Assembly (NCBI GenBank): GCA_946894095.1
Contig: OX335657.1
Coordinates: 12,028,001-12,092,000 of the forward strand
Length of the DNA: 64,000 nt
Source of the DNA: Incurvaria masculella
Lineage: Eukaryota; Arthropoda; Insecta; Lepidoptera; Incurvariidae
Direction: 5' to 3'
The notes under the pieces were generated by a model that saw only the letters and a list, made by a program, of their open reading frames with translations, made no database searches and was not told the origin of the DNA. The position numbers and the translations under genes are program-made. Each line of letters opens with the position of its first letter. The stretch's first letter is position 1. This document shows positions 31,725-43,573 of the stretch, piece by piece.

Positions 31725-31820
31725 AAATTTTCACAGAGTGTGTATTTATTTTCCCGCTATAACAACAAATAGGTATAATAAAAAATATATAAAAATTAAA
31801 GTTTTTCCCGGTTTTTTTTA
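31725..31820 (-). repeat. Family A fragment
   Basis: AAATTTTCACAGAGTGTGTA, CCGCTATAACAACAAATAGG and a terminal CCCGGTTTTTT are the internal portion of family A; the ends are lost. Confidence 0.65.
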
Positions 31821-32342
31821 CCACAAGCAAATGAGAATTTTTAAACGGCCATAATAATCATAACCTGCACCATCTATCTAAACGAGAATATAATATTTCA
31901 CTGCTGAATATCCCAGTAATCACCACTGGTTTGGCAACTTCATAATGATATGTACGAATAGCTATCGGCAGCTTTAATAGTTTCTTTGTACTCTGCCGCC
32001 TTGTTAGCGCTAACATCTTCAAACGGAACCGCCCTCGTGCCGTAGGCTGTTGCTAATAACCGAATTTAATTAATAACTTTTGTCCTGATTCCGAATATCG
32101 CGTTTTCATTTAACGAGCAAATAAGGTGAGATATAGGTCTTTACCGTTTAAAGTATAATCTAAATTAAAAACGAAACCTGGCGAAATAATAGTAACGGTA
32201 TGAACCGAGATGAACCATGTTATAAAGCTGACATTCCTTCCATTTGACCGTGATATTATTATATTCTATATTCCGAGAACGTGACAATCAAATAGCTATG
32301 ATTCTTGATGATACTTTTGAGATTACCGCGGTAGTTAGACAT
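31821..32342. other. Intronic spacer, nothing recognised
   Basis: Contains the left member (32289-32307) of a 19-bp direct repeat whose partner lies at 32938-32956. Confidence 0.4.
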
Positions 32343-32942
32343 GTTTGAAAAATGTTACGGCTTTTCACGCGGCAGTAAGAGACATTCTCCGACGTTTTTT
32401 TTATTTTTTATGTGACTGGACATGATGGCTAATACCACACCTTCTGTCATGGTATTAGCCCAACACACCACATGGGAACTAGGTGCCATGCCAGGACCTT
32501 CCTTATATTGCTCGGCTACATTGAACTGGATGGAAAACACGGACAATTTTCATTGCCGCTTCGACCATCGTTCATTCAATGCGATGGTACCAACCCGGGC
32601 GGGATTAACCCTACCACCTAGTAAGTAAGGAAGGGGACCTACAGTTTAACGTGGAATCCGACCCACGGCCAGCCTCTCTCAACGGTCTAATGGTCACCCA
32701 TCCAAGACCAGACCGGACCCAGCGTTGCTTAACTTCGGAGAGCGATCGCCGAAGTGTCGCGCCACTGGGCCACTGAGGCTGACACTTCGACGTTCGACTG
32801 ACGTTTCGAGCTTATCATTAAGCCCGTTGTCAAGGAGGCATCCGCCACGTTCGTACGCAGCAGACGACTGAGGTGACCTGAGGTGAGATGATTAGCTCGA
32901 AACGTCGGAGAATGTCTCTTCCTGCCGTAACATTTTTCAAAC
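32343..32942. mobile_element. Family P foldback element split by a SINE
   Basis: Outer arms GTTTGAAAAATGTTACGG...GAGACATTCTCCGACG (32343-32397, with a 12-bp insertion) and their inverse at 32900-32942. An inner inverted pair contains AGCTCGAAACGTC (32799-32821 and 32887-32907). Without the SINE the element would be about 215 bp. Confidence 0.7.
32401..32783 (-). mobile_element. 5S rRNA-headed SINE, copy 3
   Basis: Full length, minus strand, with the same 5S-like segment (32690-32750) and body as the copies at 13190 and 14966. It lies inside the foldback element at 32343 and is younger than it. Confidence 0.82.
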
Positions 32943-33690
32943 AGCTATGATTCTTGTCTTTATAGACTTATTAGAGTAGTTTTGGACATTTTCCATTTTA
33001 TCATCTCTAACGATATAAAAACTATTTTACGTAACGTACTAAAAAGCCAGATTAAAAATTGTAGAAAACTTACATAATGTACATTGTTGATGTATTTCTT
33101 CCAAATATATCGTTGGTGTATTACTTCCAAATGTTATATCGTTGCTGTATTTGTTCGAATTTGTTTTTTTATTAACTGCATTATTAACTGGACATGGATG
33201 GCCAATACCGTCGCTATTGAAAGCACGCCAATTATGCCCGACAATGATCCCCTTAGCTACCATCATAATCGGGATGGTTATTGGCCGGTCCCCTCCACGC
33301 AAACGCCTGCGCAGAACCAAAGCTATATCTGATTTGGTTTCTGCACAGCCTCCGGTGCTTAGAGGGGTTAGGACAATATCCGTCCCGGGTAGTATATCTT
33401 CAAGCTCGTTCCATACTCTGATATGAGGTAACAGTTGAACATGGCGTATACTGCGTAAGCCCACAGTACGATTGAGTCATTAGTCTGGCTACCTAATTAT
33501 TTAGGGCATGTATTCAGACAGGTTTCCATTTAAGGAAAATAAAATCATTTAAATGCGAAATTTGGAAAGGTGTAATTACCTACATCTTTGAGCGCCTGGC
33601 TGAAATTATCAGGAAACATCAGGCCATTATATGATTTCTGAATACAGAAACTGCAAAACATTTCGAAACCGGTCCATTTTATAACAATAA
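32943..33690. other. Intronic spacer with an unrecognised open frame
   Basis: A 141-codon minus-strand frame (33039-33464) includes the stretch GGCAETKSDIALVLRRRLRGG. Its 3' half runs through a SINE-tail-like fragment (CTGGACATGGATGGCCAATACC near 33188), so the frame as a whole is not one gene. I do not recognise the rest; an old retroelement piece is possible. Confidence 0.35.
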
Positions 33691-33921
33691 AGGCCGATTT
33701 TTCAATCCTCAGATAGTACTTATCGGATTGATAGTACAAATTCACGTTGGTCAAAAGACGGATAGTCAATGCCAGAGAATTATTTATTTTATCAGAATTA
33801 TCTGACTATAATTTTACTAATAAACATATGAACTTACAACATCGAATGGATAAGCAGAAGCGTAAATAAATCCGTCGAATATTTATCTGGTTATTTAGCT
33901 GACTATTGAAAAATCAGCCCT
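33691..33921. mobile_element. Family H MITE, copy 1
   Basis: Ends GGCCGATTTTTCAAT and ATTGAAAAATCAGCCC. The interior has GTCAAAAGACGGATAGTCA and GGATAAGCAGAAGCGTAAAT, shared with 39043 and 63491. Confidence 0.7.
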
Positions 33922-36350
33922 AAATATTGTATTTTATCCCCCCTTTTAATCGCGGTTCTGAGTACCAGATTATTTCTTGCATAAATGAATTATGAATGGA
34001 TAAGCAAGAAATGTGAAAAAATATGCCTATTTTGGCGACTTTATTAGAGAAAAGTTTTTGCTGCTGAAAACTTCACTTATTTGTTGCCGATATACCTGAA
34101 GTTATGTTTATTACAATTAAGCTTGATAAGTTAAATATTCTCTAAAATCAAACAAATAAATGTGTCACCTAACCCGCCTGCATAGGTTTATCCATTTAAG
34201 GTTATTTAGTGGAAACACCGGAATTAATTTTCCGAATACATATATGCAGGAAATATCCAGTCGTCAGACTTGTAACCCACATATACAGCGGCTTCCGTAC
34301 TATTAGCTCTGCTATCGTTTCACCCACGTCAAATTCCCATACATGCGCTCTCGGTTGTTAAAACTGCGCCGGAGCCGCCATTATGTCCGCCGCTGTCTTT
34401 TCTAGGAAAAGCTACTATTTACGAGCTCGTGATCGTTTACTATCGATGTTTATGTTTATAGTTGACGATTTCGATGTAGTTCAATAAAATACAACAGTAA
34501 AAACTGTTATTATAATTAGAGAATCAATATCACAAGATGACAGCGGATGCGTCGTACGGCCATCTTGGATTAATTGCAATTTCATCAAATAATGCAATCG
34601 ATGACGTCACTGAAAAGTTTATATGGGCCTGTCTAGGATAGTCAACTAAAGTGTTTAACAATACGCGAATGGCGCTGTCTCGGGCTCTCTCATATTGATT
34701 AGGCCATTAAACGAGTATATTTAACATCACTAAACTTGAGTATCCCATCTAAAATGTTTTTGGAATATAAGAAATACAAGTAAAATTTGTGAAACGTCTA
34801 ATGCTTTTTTTAAAAATATATGTGAACGAAAAAATCGGTAAAACTGTCCCGCCTGATTTTTTAATTGTTACTCTAGTACGTAATGTATACTTCGGAGAAT
34901 CCAACAAAAATATTGGATAGGACAAATCTTCCTAAGGACGAAAACATAAAAACGTGATCCAGTAACAAACTCTTACTTTATAAAGAACAAATTATCAGCT
35001 AGATTCTTGCATAAAAACCCGGATTAAAGTCATAGTTCAAAATGTCGCTTTGAAAGCAAGATAACGTGCCCATACCGTAACATTTTGTTTCATGGTTATA
35101 TGCACAGAAGATAAATAGAAGTAGAAGTGGCATGTGGTCATTTTTGCGACTCCACCCTACAAACAAAGTGTGCATACAATCGTATGAGAATATGGCCGCG
35201 CGTCGTATGCGACACAGTCCAAACATTGCCACCACGCGCGAATGTGCTCACGAAATGCGTTCGCCAAGTCAGTTCCCACCGACACAAACCTTCCAAAGTC
35301 TGCGACTATGTCTGAATGAAATTGTGTTTGTAGTTTTTAAAATTGGCGAAAGCGGGCGCGCTAAATGGCAAATCTCCTTCTTTGATCTGAGGTTATGTCC
35401 GTACTCAGCCCGGCTTGGATACCCAAGTTTTTTTCCTTCATTGCACCAGCGATCATCTCGTTAGTTGTTCGGCTTGTTAAAGTTAACGGCGGTCGGACAA
35501 ATTTAAATAATGTTCGTTGCGCGCGCAGCATGGTGGCTCCGAACAAAATGGCGGCCTTCTAAAATTAATTGCTTCGATAAATATAACCGATAGGAATATT
35601 GTTAGTCATGGTGCTCTTAAATAAACATGAGGTGCGTTTGTACTTTTGTTTTAAAATATTTTTACTTGTTTGTAATGCCCATCAAAACGTGGCAGGTGAC
35701 CTTTCAATGGGTGTTATTATAATAGTTAACTATTACGTTTATTGGCAGGTGTTAAACCATATTAAATTATTATGCTTGATAATTTTGCTTGGAGTTTCCT
35801 TTGCACCGCAGCACTACGCGTTGAACTCTTTTATATGATGTCTATGACCGTAAAATTGCTACGAACATTTAAATTTAAACACAATATTGTTGTGTTGCCA
35901 ACGAAAAAATTGCGTGACAGCTGAGATTTTTCGGTTATTAAAAATGAAGCGCCACACGAAAGAAAGAAATAAAACTATTGTTATTCGATATTTAAAATAT
36001 TTTTAACGATATAATGAAATTTTAGCAGCTACAGTTAGCAATTTTGGGACTTTGATAATTTTATATATTTAATTAATACGGCATCGCCGTAATCTTATTG
36101 ATTTGAGGTTATTCAAGGATTTCAGCGATAAGGTTCATTTTGCCTTCATCGCTTTGCCAAAATGGTCGAATTTAGGGTTCAAAACATCCAAGAGTGATTG
36201 TTGAGAAAGAAATGCATTTACAACTTGTCACTTTTTGACGCGGATTTCTACTGGTAACCTTTTTTTTAAAATGCTGTTGATGAGACAATAACAGTAAATA
36301 TGTAATAATCAATAATATTAGTAAGATAATATGCACTGGGAATATATAAT
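33922..36350. other. Intronic sequence, no gene recognised
   Basis: 2.4 kb of mostly unique AT-rich DNA. Slightly GC-rich near 35180-35560, where opposing short frames are open (35132-35464, 35361-35546) without motifs. Confidence 0.4.
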
Positions 36351-36351
36351 A

Positions 36352-37630
36352 GGTCGGGGAAAAAGTCTTTTCGCATTATAGTATGTATGAACTTGTAATA
36401 AAATCTCTTTGGCTATACTATTTGTATCTGGCTGGTTTTGGTATCATTGAAAGTTAAAATTTTAAAGAACATAATTCCAAATTCAAATTAGGAAAATGTG
36501 TGATTCTCATTTGTTTTTCGTACTGTCAAAATGAGTGAATCTAATGAAGAAATTCGATACATTTTAAAATTTTACTACAAAAAAGGTAAAAATGCAACGC
36601 AAGCCGCGAAAAAAATTTGCGATGTTTATGGACCTAGTGCAGTGTCTGTGAGAGTAGCACAAATTTGGTTTAAGCGTTTTCAATCCGGAAATTTTGATGT
36701 CAAAGATGCACGTCGCTCTGGTCGCCCTATAACGGATAAAATGGATGCCATTTTTGAAAAAGTGGAGCAAGATCGGCATATCAGTAGTTACGACGTAGCT
36801 GAAGAACTAGGAATTGACCACAAAACAGTTTTGGCGTATTTGAAAAAAACTGGGTACACAAAAAAGCTCGATATTTGGGTACCTCACGAGCTCACTGAAA
36901 GAAACCTAATGAACCGTGTACTCATTTGTGATTCTTTATTACGACGTAATGAAACCGAACCATTTTTGAAGAAGCTGATAACTGGTGATGAAAAGTGGAT
37001 CACGTACGACAAGAACGTGCGAAAAAGGTCGTGGTCAAAGGCCGGTCAAGCTTCACAGACTGTGGCGAAACCCGGGTTAACTCGCAACAAGGTGATGCTG
37101 TGTGTGTGGTGGGATTGGAAGGGCATTATTCATTATGAGCTGTTACCAACAGGCAGGATCATCGATTCTGAACTCTACTGCGAACAACTGATGAGATTAA
37201 AGCAAGAAGTTGAGAGAAAGCGGCCGGAATTAATCAACAGAAGGGGTGTGGTTTTTCATCATGATAACGCTAGACCTCACACATCTTTAGCCACTCAGCA
37301 AAAACTAAGAGAGTTTGGCTGGGAGGTGTTAATGCATCCGCCGTATAGTCCTGACCTTGCACCTTCAGATTGCCACCTGTTTAGGTCTCTTCAGAATTCT
37401 TTAGGCAGTGTCAGGTTAACATCACGAGAGGACTGCCAAAACCACTTGTCGCGGTATATTGATCAGAAGTCCCAATATTTCTATAGCAATGGGATCATGT
37501 CCCTACCTACAAGATGGCAAAAAGTTATCGAACAAAATGGTACCTACATACTTTAGTTAAATGTAAATAAACCATATTAAAAAATGTTTTGAATTTTCTT
37601 AAAAAATGCGAAGAAACTTTTTCCCCAACC
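36352..37630 (+). mobile_element. Full-length mariner transposon
   Basis: 1,279 bp flanked by TA on both sides (36350-36351 and 37631-37632), in an AT dinucleotide context. Terminal inverted repeats of about 27 bp start GGTCGGGGAAAAAGT and GGTTGGGGAAAAAGT with three mismatches and share TTCGCATT. It encodes an uninterrupted transposase. Ends, target duplication and gene are all intact, so this is a recently inserted copy. Confidence 0.93.
36531..37556 (+). CDS. Mariner transposase (Tc1/mariner superfamily, DD34D)
   Basis: 341 aa, full length for the family. Residues 1-112 hold the paired helix-turn-helix DNA-binding region (SVRVAQIWFKRFQSGN; DHKTVLAYL). The linker signature WVPHEL is at 116-121. 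The catalytic triad is D153 (TGDEKWI), D245 (HHDNARPH) and D280 (YSPDLAPSD), with exactly 34 residues between the last two. It would excise and reinsert the element at TA sites. One oddity is Cys281 directly after the third Asp, where an aromatic residue or His is usual. No internal stop, so it may be active; expression is unknown. Sequence resemblance is to insect mariners with WVPHEL/YSPDLAP signatures. Confidence 0.95.
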   Translation: MSESNEEIRYILKFYYKKGKNATQAAKKICDVYGPSAVSVRVAQIWFKRFQSGNFDVKDARRSGRPITDKMDAIFEKVEQDRHISSYDVAEELGIDHKTVLAYLKKTGYTKKLDIWVPHELTERNLMNRVLICDSLLRRNETEPFLKKLITGDEKWITYDKNVRKRSWSKAGQASQTVAKPGLTRNKVMLCVWWDWKGIIHYELLPTGRIIDSELYCEQLMRLKQEVERKRPELINRRGVVFHHDNARPHTSLATQQKLREFGWEVLMHPPYSPDLAPSDCHLFRSLQNSLGSVRLTSREDCQNHLSRYIDQKSQYFYSNGIMSLPTRWQKVIEQNGTYIL

Positions 37631-37649
37631 TATATATATATATATATTT

Positions 37650-37863
37650 AATGTAACGACATGGATGGCTTATACCAAACTGACCATCAGATATCAGTAT
37701 AACACACCACATGGGAACTAGGTGCCATGCCAGAACCTTCCTCATATTGCTCGGCTGCATTGAACTGGATGGAAAATACGAACAATTTTCATTGCCGCTT
37801 CGACCATCGTTCGTTCAATGCGATGGTACCGACCCGGATTAACTCTACCACCTAGTAAGTAAG
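37650..37863 (-). repeat. SINE body fragment beside the mariner
   Basis: Begins 20 bp after the mariner with GTAACGACATGGATGGC and continues through AACTAGGTGCCATGCC and TTGCCGCTTCGACCATCG to CCTAGTAAGTAAG, then stops; the head is missing. Confidence 0.75.
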
Positions 37864-38443
37864 CTCGAAGCTCTTGCGTCTCCGTTCTCCTCTACAGGTC
37901 GCAGTTCTCAACCGATTCTTGTGAAATTTTGTGTGTAGGTTCGATAAATAAATAGATTTTTTTATTGGAACCAATTTATGAATGTTTTCCAAAATTTAAA
38001 AAAAAATCATAAAAAGACATACTCGCGACTTCTGTAGAGCTGTAGCTTAGAGAATCACTAGTTTTAGTTATGGTTACTTAATTTGTAAAAATAGTGTTGC
38101 TCAATCGTATAATATTACATAATTTTTTTTTTTTTTGTGATTTCTATCAAACTTACTTGCGTGAATTTTGTGCCACCCATTCAAACGTGTTCGTAGAAAA
38201 ATGTTCATTCCATCGTTGACGAAACGAAACGGAGATGTTTCCCTCGTGATTATGTTTCCCGTAATGTTATTAACATAAAGAATGCATGTTTGCATTATCG
38301 ATAAGTACAGACTGCGGCCCGCTGCGGGCAGCCGTTGCATTCGTTTTATTTTCCGGTCGCAGTAAATAATTATAGGCGTGTAGGTTTATAACGAGGCAGA
38401 AGATGGATTCTGTTGGTTCGAGCTCGTCCGTTGCCGCTTTTAA
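37864..38443. other. Intronic spacer, nothing recognised
   Basis: No gene supported. Confidence 0.35.
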
Positions 38444-38922
38444 GTGGCTCGCGGCTCAGGGGCGCGGCGAATTGCTTTCCATGCCAGGGGTCATGGGTTC
38501 AATCTCCGCCCAGCTCGTGCGCCACTTTCTTTAAGTGCATTGCGTCGCAAACGCGAGCTTTTTAGGGTTCCGTACCCAAAGGGTGAAAACGGAACCCTAT
38601 TACTAAGCCTCCGCTGTCCGTCCGTCCGTCCGTCCGTCCGTCCGTCCGTCCGTCCGTCTGTCCGTCTGTCACAGGGCTGTATCTCAGTAACCGTAACAGA
38701 TAGACAGCTGAATTTTTCACAGATTGTGTATTTATTTTGCCGCTATAACAACAAATAGGTAAGATTATAAAATAATTTAAATTAAAGGGGGGCCCGTGAA
38801 AAACGTGATTTTTTTGTTCGATCGTACGGAACCCTTCGTGTTCGAGTCCGACTCGCACTTGGCTGGTTTTCAATCCTACTGGGTGAAGACGGTCGAGGCG
38901 GCAATGAAAATTGTCCCGTTTT
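38444..38922 (+). mobile_element. tRNA-headed SINE split by a family A element
   Basis: Head at 38444-38560: GTGGCTCGCGGCTCAGG and GGGTTCAATCTCCGCC (A and B boxes). After the family A insertion the body resumes at 38871 with GGGTGAAGACGGTCGAGGCG and ATGAAAATTGTCCC. A segment of the body was lost. Confidence 0.7.
38561..38870 (-). repeat. Family A repeat, copy 7
   Basis: Complete inverse copy from TTTAGGGTTCCGTACCC to CGAGTCCGACTCGCACTTGG, with about ten CGTC units. Inserted in a SINE. Confidence 0.88.
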
Positions 38923-39042
38923 TTAACGATCTACGATTTCATATGTATTCCTTCTACTGATACTTTAAATGAAAATGTTTGGATTATTATGTGACAAATT
39001 GACGTAAAAAGTTAGTTTTAGTTTCAGTTACTACTGTTTGTC

Positions 39043-39243
39043 TTAGGGGTGATTTTTCAATAGTTTGATAAACAGCCATGATTTAACGAAGCATTTATTT
39101 ACGCTTTTGCTTATCCATCCGACTGTTTATTAGTAAAATTACAGTCAGATAATTGTGTATAATATATAATTCTCTGGCAATGACTATCCGTCTTTTGACA
39201 AACGTGAATTTGTACCATCAGTCCGATAAGTACTCTCTGAGCC
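39043..39243. mobile_element. Family H MITE, copy 2 (one end degraded)
   Basis: TAGGGGTGATTTTTCAATAG at one end; interior CTATCCGTCTTTTGAC inverted relative to copy 1; the other end is lost near 39240. Confidence 0.6.
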
Positions 39244-39859
39244 CTTAGCCTAAATGCCAGTTTTTCCCGAAAGCTCACTTGTTTCAGGTGGCAGTGCTTA
39301 GCTTGATAAAAGCTCTCCAAACTATCACTTATCTCTCTTCAAAATGTTTTACTCTCTCTCACACAAACCAATTTGAATAAGATTATATCACGGCACGAGA
39401 AACCGGTATGCCGCTCGTTCAAAACAATTAATGTCACCGTAATTTATGTCTTGCCGTCGGGTAATAAGGTGTAAAACTGAACAACTACTCGTTACAATGG
39501 CAATGACGGCTGGCTGAGCGCACACTCGTTAGTCTTGTTTATATCTAGGGTTCCGTCGTGATATTGAAATTGTTCACCCAATACTTGTACATATTCGATG
39601 ATTTCCTTAATTTAATGCATGATTGATAATGAGTTTTCAGGATTTACTGAAAAATTCTGTGTAAGGATCGTTAGTAAATTTTGAAAATAAGCAGATCGTT
39701 TGATGTTTTGTTTCGAGATGAATGCCTATTAACATATGTAGTATGCGCCTGACCATATTTATATTATCTGCTTGCTTATCCAAATATACTATAACGTACG
39801 TTTCACTTTTTAACCATGAATCATTAAAATTTAACCCATTCTCAAAATAAGATTGTTCT
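39244..39859. other. Intronic spacer, nothing recognised
   Basis: A CACTTGTTTCAG followed by GTGGCA near 39290 is too weak a donor to count as a recursive site. Confidence 0.35.
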
Positions 39860-40409
39860 TACCCGGTGCCCAACCCGGCGGGCCTAACTCATTCGCGGGC
39901 ACGGTACAAAACCGTGCTGTTGCGCTCTGGAACCTTCTCTGTTTCAAAGAATAAGACAGGCTCCGTGATGAGGAAGATGCAACATGTCCACAAAAAAGAA
40001 AATGTGCATAGTGTATGATTTGGTAAGATTTACGAAAATTTTAATTTCAAAACGACTTATAGCTAAAAGTAAACCACGACCACTGTAGTCAAAAATCTAA
40101 CAAAAACCGAATAGATTATAAATCTTGATTAAATAAGCTATGTCTGATGACTAATCTTTTTAAGATGTTCTTACTTTATCATTGCGTTATCCACATCCAA
40201 AGTTATTGTATAAAACGCGCGAAAAATTCGAACTTTCGGACCTTATAACTTAGAAACCAAACACAATTTTACAATGCCAATGGTCATCAGACATCTAGTT
40301 CGATCAAATAAAGCAATTTTGAGCAAAATTTTGAATCTCTAACAAGAAATATGGGCGTGATCTTCTTTCCCCTTTTGTATGGGGAGATGAGCGGGATGGG
40401 CCACCTTAA
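39860..40409 (-). mobile_element. Family D MITE, copy 2
   Basis: GGTGCCCAACCCGGCGGGCC at the left, GATGGGCCACCTTAA at the right. The interior matches copy 4 closely (AACGACTTATAGCTAAAAGT; AACTTTCGGACCTTATAA). The left TTAA is not preserved. Confidence 0.78.
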
Positions 40410-42072
40410 CAACAATTTATAAGCATTTTTTTAATGTTTTCTTTTAAATTAATGCCTATTAAAATATCTAGTATGAGGCTGACCAAATTAATGTCTGCTT
40501 ATCAAAATTTGATTGATCATAAGTTTCGCTTTATTTTACCATGAAACATTAAAATTCAGCATTAAAACATTGGGAGCTTCAATACTTATTCATCTTTCGT
40601 TAGCATTGTAGCTCCGAAACCCTATCCGACTGCAACCTAACTTATTTCCTTGACAGTCGTAACCACGCTTTTTACTCCACTGCAATATGGCATCTCTGCT
40701 CAAATCAATAAGTTTAAAAAGCAAACAAACACCTCGTTTGTTCCCTTCTTCTACCGGGCCGCTCGCCTCTTGTTAGTGCAACTCGTTGACGATGCCTTGT
40801 AGTGCCGTCCTGCTTCCTCCGAGGAGATGCGCCATGGCGTCCTCTCGCTTTATTCTCGTTAAAAGCTCTTAACGAGAAGCGAAGGAAAGCACGCGCCGAC
40901 CAGCGGTGCTCAAACTTTGTGACCCAATTGAATCAGGCATAAGGATATTATGAATAATTTGTCTGGATATAAAATGGCTGGTACCGCACCTACCGTCACC
41001 GCATTCCCGAAGGAATAAGGTGCCATGCCAGCACCTTCCTTTTATGTCAGCACGGCTACATTGAACTAGATTTCAAATTGTACCAACCCAGACTAGCTTA
41101 ACCCTAACACCGAGTCAGTAGGGAGGTTGCCATTGTTTTACAACAATTCACAGTTTTACATTGGTTCCAAACAATAGTGTGACCCGAAATGACATCGAAA
41201 ATTCACATTTTTATGTCGGTTGGTTAAGAAAGAGGAGTATACCACACAGGCGTAACCTTTATACTAAGGGCAACATGCACTACTTATGAAGGTATTTCCA
41301 CTAGAAAATATACGGGCACATTCTTTAGAAGTATTTTTGTATTTATTTGCTGTCCAACAATTTATTTTGCTCAAACTTGAGCGAAATAAGAGACAAGGAA
41401 CCTGCTTTTAGCAAAGGCACGATTCATATTCTTTACAAAATAGCAAGCTACAGTGACATCCCACAGTGGCTAATGCTTAACCCTGGTTGGGTAGCCGTTT
41501 TTTTGCTTTGCCAAATATTTGAGTCTCCGGAATTTCACGCGGCTCTAATAAGGGAATTGAGGCACTTTAAAAACCTCATTGTATCTCAAGAATCGTTGCT
41601 TACTCCATCAATATAATTCCTAAGTATAGTCTTCGTACGTGAAACAACGTTCGAGAAGTAAAGCTCCAGTCGAGAGAATATTTGAAAGTTTGAGAACGAC
41701 CCGCTACATCGGTGTTCGTGAGGTATGCGCGTGTGCGCGTCTCGCTCGCTCCCGAACGAGAGGCGATAGCTCCGTCCCTTTTACTCGTACGTGCCCTTAC
41801 CTGTTAATCGGATATTGAGGCAATGCTCCCGCGTTTGAACTTGAAACGAAACAATCGTAACTAAATCGATCGTTTGAAGAAAAAGATCGCCTTTGTCCGT
41901 ATTTTGTGCTCCATTTTCATTACTAAAGCGGCTTCTAACTGTTGGATCAGCGCTTAAATCCAATTAGTGCCTTCTTTCCGTAACTCCTCTCACACTAATT
42001 GCACGTGTGAGTGCAGTAACATTTGATTACATGCAGTTTATTTGAGTCCACAGAAACTTCAGGCGGTAGTAC
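40410..42072. other. Intronic sequence with a degraded SINE
   Basis: 40975-41160 is an old minus-strand SINE body (AAGGTGCCATGCCAGCACC, CGGCTACATTGAACTAGA, TTAACCCTAACACC). The open frame at 41347-41616 has no recognisable motif and I do not call it a gene. Confidence 0.45.
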
Positions 42073-42195
42073 ACATTATTAGAAGAAAAAAATCAGATGA
42101 TTCCGAAGTTTTTCCCTGTTGTCTTTTCCTAAATGTATGACGACCGCGAAAAGAATATCTAAATCTCGATTTTAGATTATTTTCTTCTAATAATG
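42073..42195. mobile_element. 123-bp MITE-like element
   Basis: CATTATTAGAAGAAAAAAATC and its inverse ending CTTCTAATAATG: 21-bp terminal inverted repeats with one mismatch. Non-coding. Confidence 0.55.
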
Positions 42196-42712
42196 AGTAT
42201 TATCTTTTTTAATTTAACTTGACTTCGTTAAGTTAATAGACTTCGTAGCACCCGTAATAGTAGAGCATGTATGAAAAGATGTATGTCTGTAATATGTATT
42301 GTATTGTATTTGTCAAATTGGTAGACAAGCTACACTCAGACAGGTCATATTTTCTTATTTTAAGGCATGATTTACAAAAATACACAGAACAACAATAAAC
42401 ATGCATGCATGTTACAATATTTGGCATATATATTTCTGGCATATATAGATAAAGCGTATATACCATATAAAGCGAAATAAGTGTTCTGTGATCGTACCGT
42501 TCTATCACCCCTGCCTACTCCTCCCAGATTCTTGCGACAAAAACAAAGTATACCTTTCAATAAAACGACGTGCATTCATAGATTAGTTAGGGTTTTAATA
42601 AAAAAAAAAAGTCCTGACATTTAAAAAAATTCGAACTTTTTGGTCACAAAATAAAATACTCCTACAAACTCCTACGCGCGTAGGGTTACTATACTTGCAC
42701 TGCATAGCCAAA
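42196..42712. other. Intronic spacer, nothing recognised
   Basis: No gene supported. Confidence 0.35.
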
Positions 42713-43273
42713 TAAAAAAATCGGCCAAGTGCGAGTCGGACTCGCACACGAATGGTTCCGTACCATCGTACAAGAATTAACATCAACTTTTTATGGGGCC
42801 CCCTTTTTTTATTTTTTATTATACCTATTCGTATTTGTCAGTATAGCGGCAAAATAAATACACAATCTGTATTAGCAGAGCGTGTGCGCAATCAGGTAAG
42901 ACAAGTGACGATTGTCGGGGCCAGCAAAATAAACACGGAGCGATGGACGAAATATTGCACGTTATTTTATTGTATAATAAAACACAACAATACCCCATGG
43001 ATGGGCGAACAAAACATTGATTAAATGTATTTTACATTGGAGAGAAAACCTACAGGCGTAGGCGTGTTCTTAAATATATTAAGAGCAATAGACAGCAGTG
43101 TTGCAAGCCTTATAAAGCATACCATATACTAACAATCTGTGAAAATTTCAGCTGCCTACCTATTACAGTTCATGAGATACAGCCCTGTGACCGACGGACG
43201 GACGGACTGATTACTAAGCGGAGGCTTAGTAATAGGGTTCCGTTTTCACCCTTTGCGTACGGAACCCTAAAAA
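42713..43273 (+). repeat. Family A repeat, copy 8, split by a 261-bp insertion
   Basis: Starts ATCGGCCAAGTGCGAGTCGG and ends GCGTACGGAACCCTAAAAA. Interrupted after CACAATCTGT; resumes AATCTGTGAAAATTTCAGC. Confidence 0.85.
42871..43131. mobile_element. 261-bp insertion with 9-bp target duplication, possible solo LTR
   Basis: ACAATCTGT at 42862-42870 is repeated at 43132-43140 and belongs once to family A. The insert, read on the minus strand, has an early TATAAGG and a later AATAAAA-type motif, as an LTR might; its ends are not a clean TG...CA pair. Unknown family. Confidence 0.5.
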
Positions 43274-43573
43274 GGCCAGCTGCCAACACATGTCATCTTG
43301 GAGTAAGCTGTCCCGAAGAACTGCAACGGGGACAAATGAAAAGTCGATCGGAAGGTCAAAAAGGCGGAAATATCCGGAAAAATCCGGACTGATGGTAATC
43401 CTAAGATTCGATCGCTCCGAAGCACGAGAGGCTTTGGGCTCGCGAGTTCTCGTTACCGAATTCGATTGACGTCGGCGGCGGCGGCTCGCCTTTGATCTCG
43501 CCGCATCGGCCGCCTCCTCCCCCAACCGTACCTCCGCGCCACCGCAGCCGCCTCCGCAGCCGCCTAGCGTAGT
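43274..43573. other. GC-rich intronic block, no gene recognised
   Basis: 43440-43565 is GC-rich with CCGCCT repeats. The minus-strand frame at 43226-43525 runs into family A and is not supported. Confidence 0.35.

Noticed and set aside
32799..32909. AGCTCGAAACGTC in both orientations suggested a hammerhead ribozyme core of Penelope-like elements
   Set aside because: The required CUGANGA segment is not present at the right distance on either side; only the CGAAAC half matches.
41347..41616. 89-codon open frame with a somewhat protein-like sequence
   Set aside because: No motif, no supporting context, and length attainable by chance in this much DNA.
42889..42902. AATCAG followed by GTAAGA as another recursive splice site
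   Set aside because: No pyrimidine tract upstream, and it lies inside a recent insertion.
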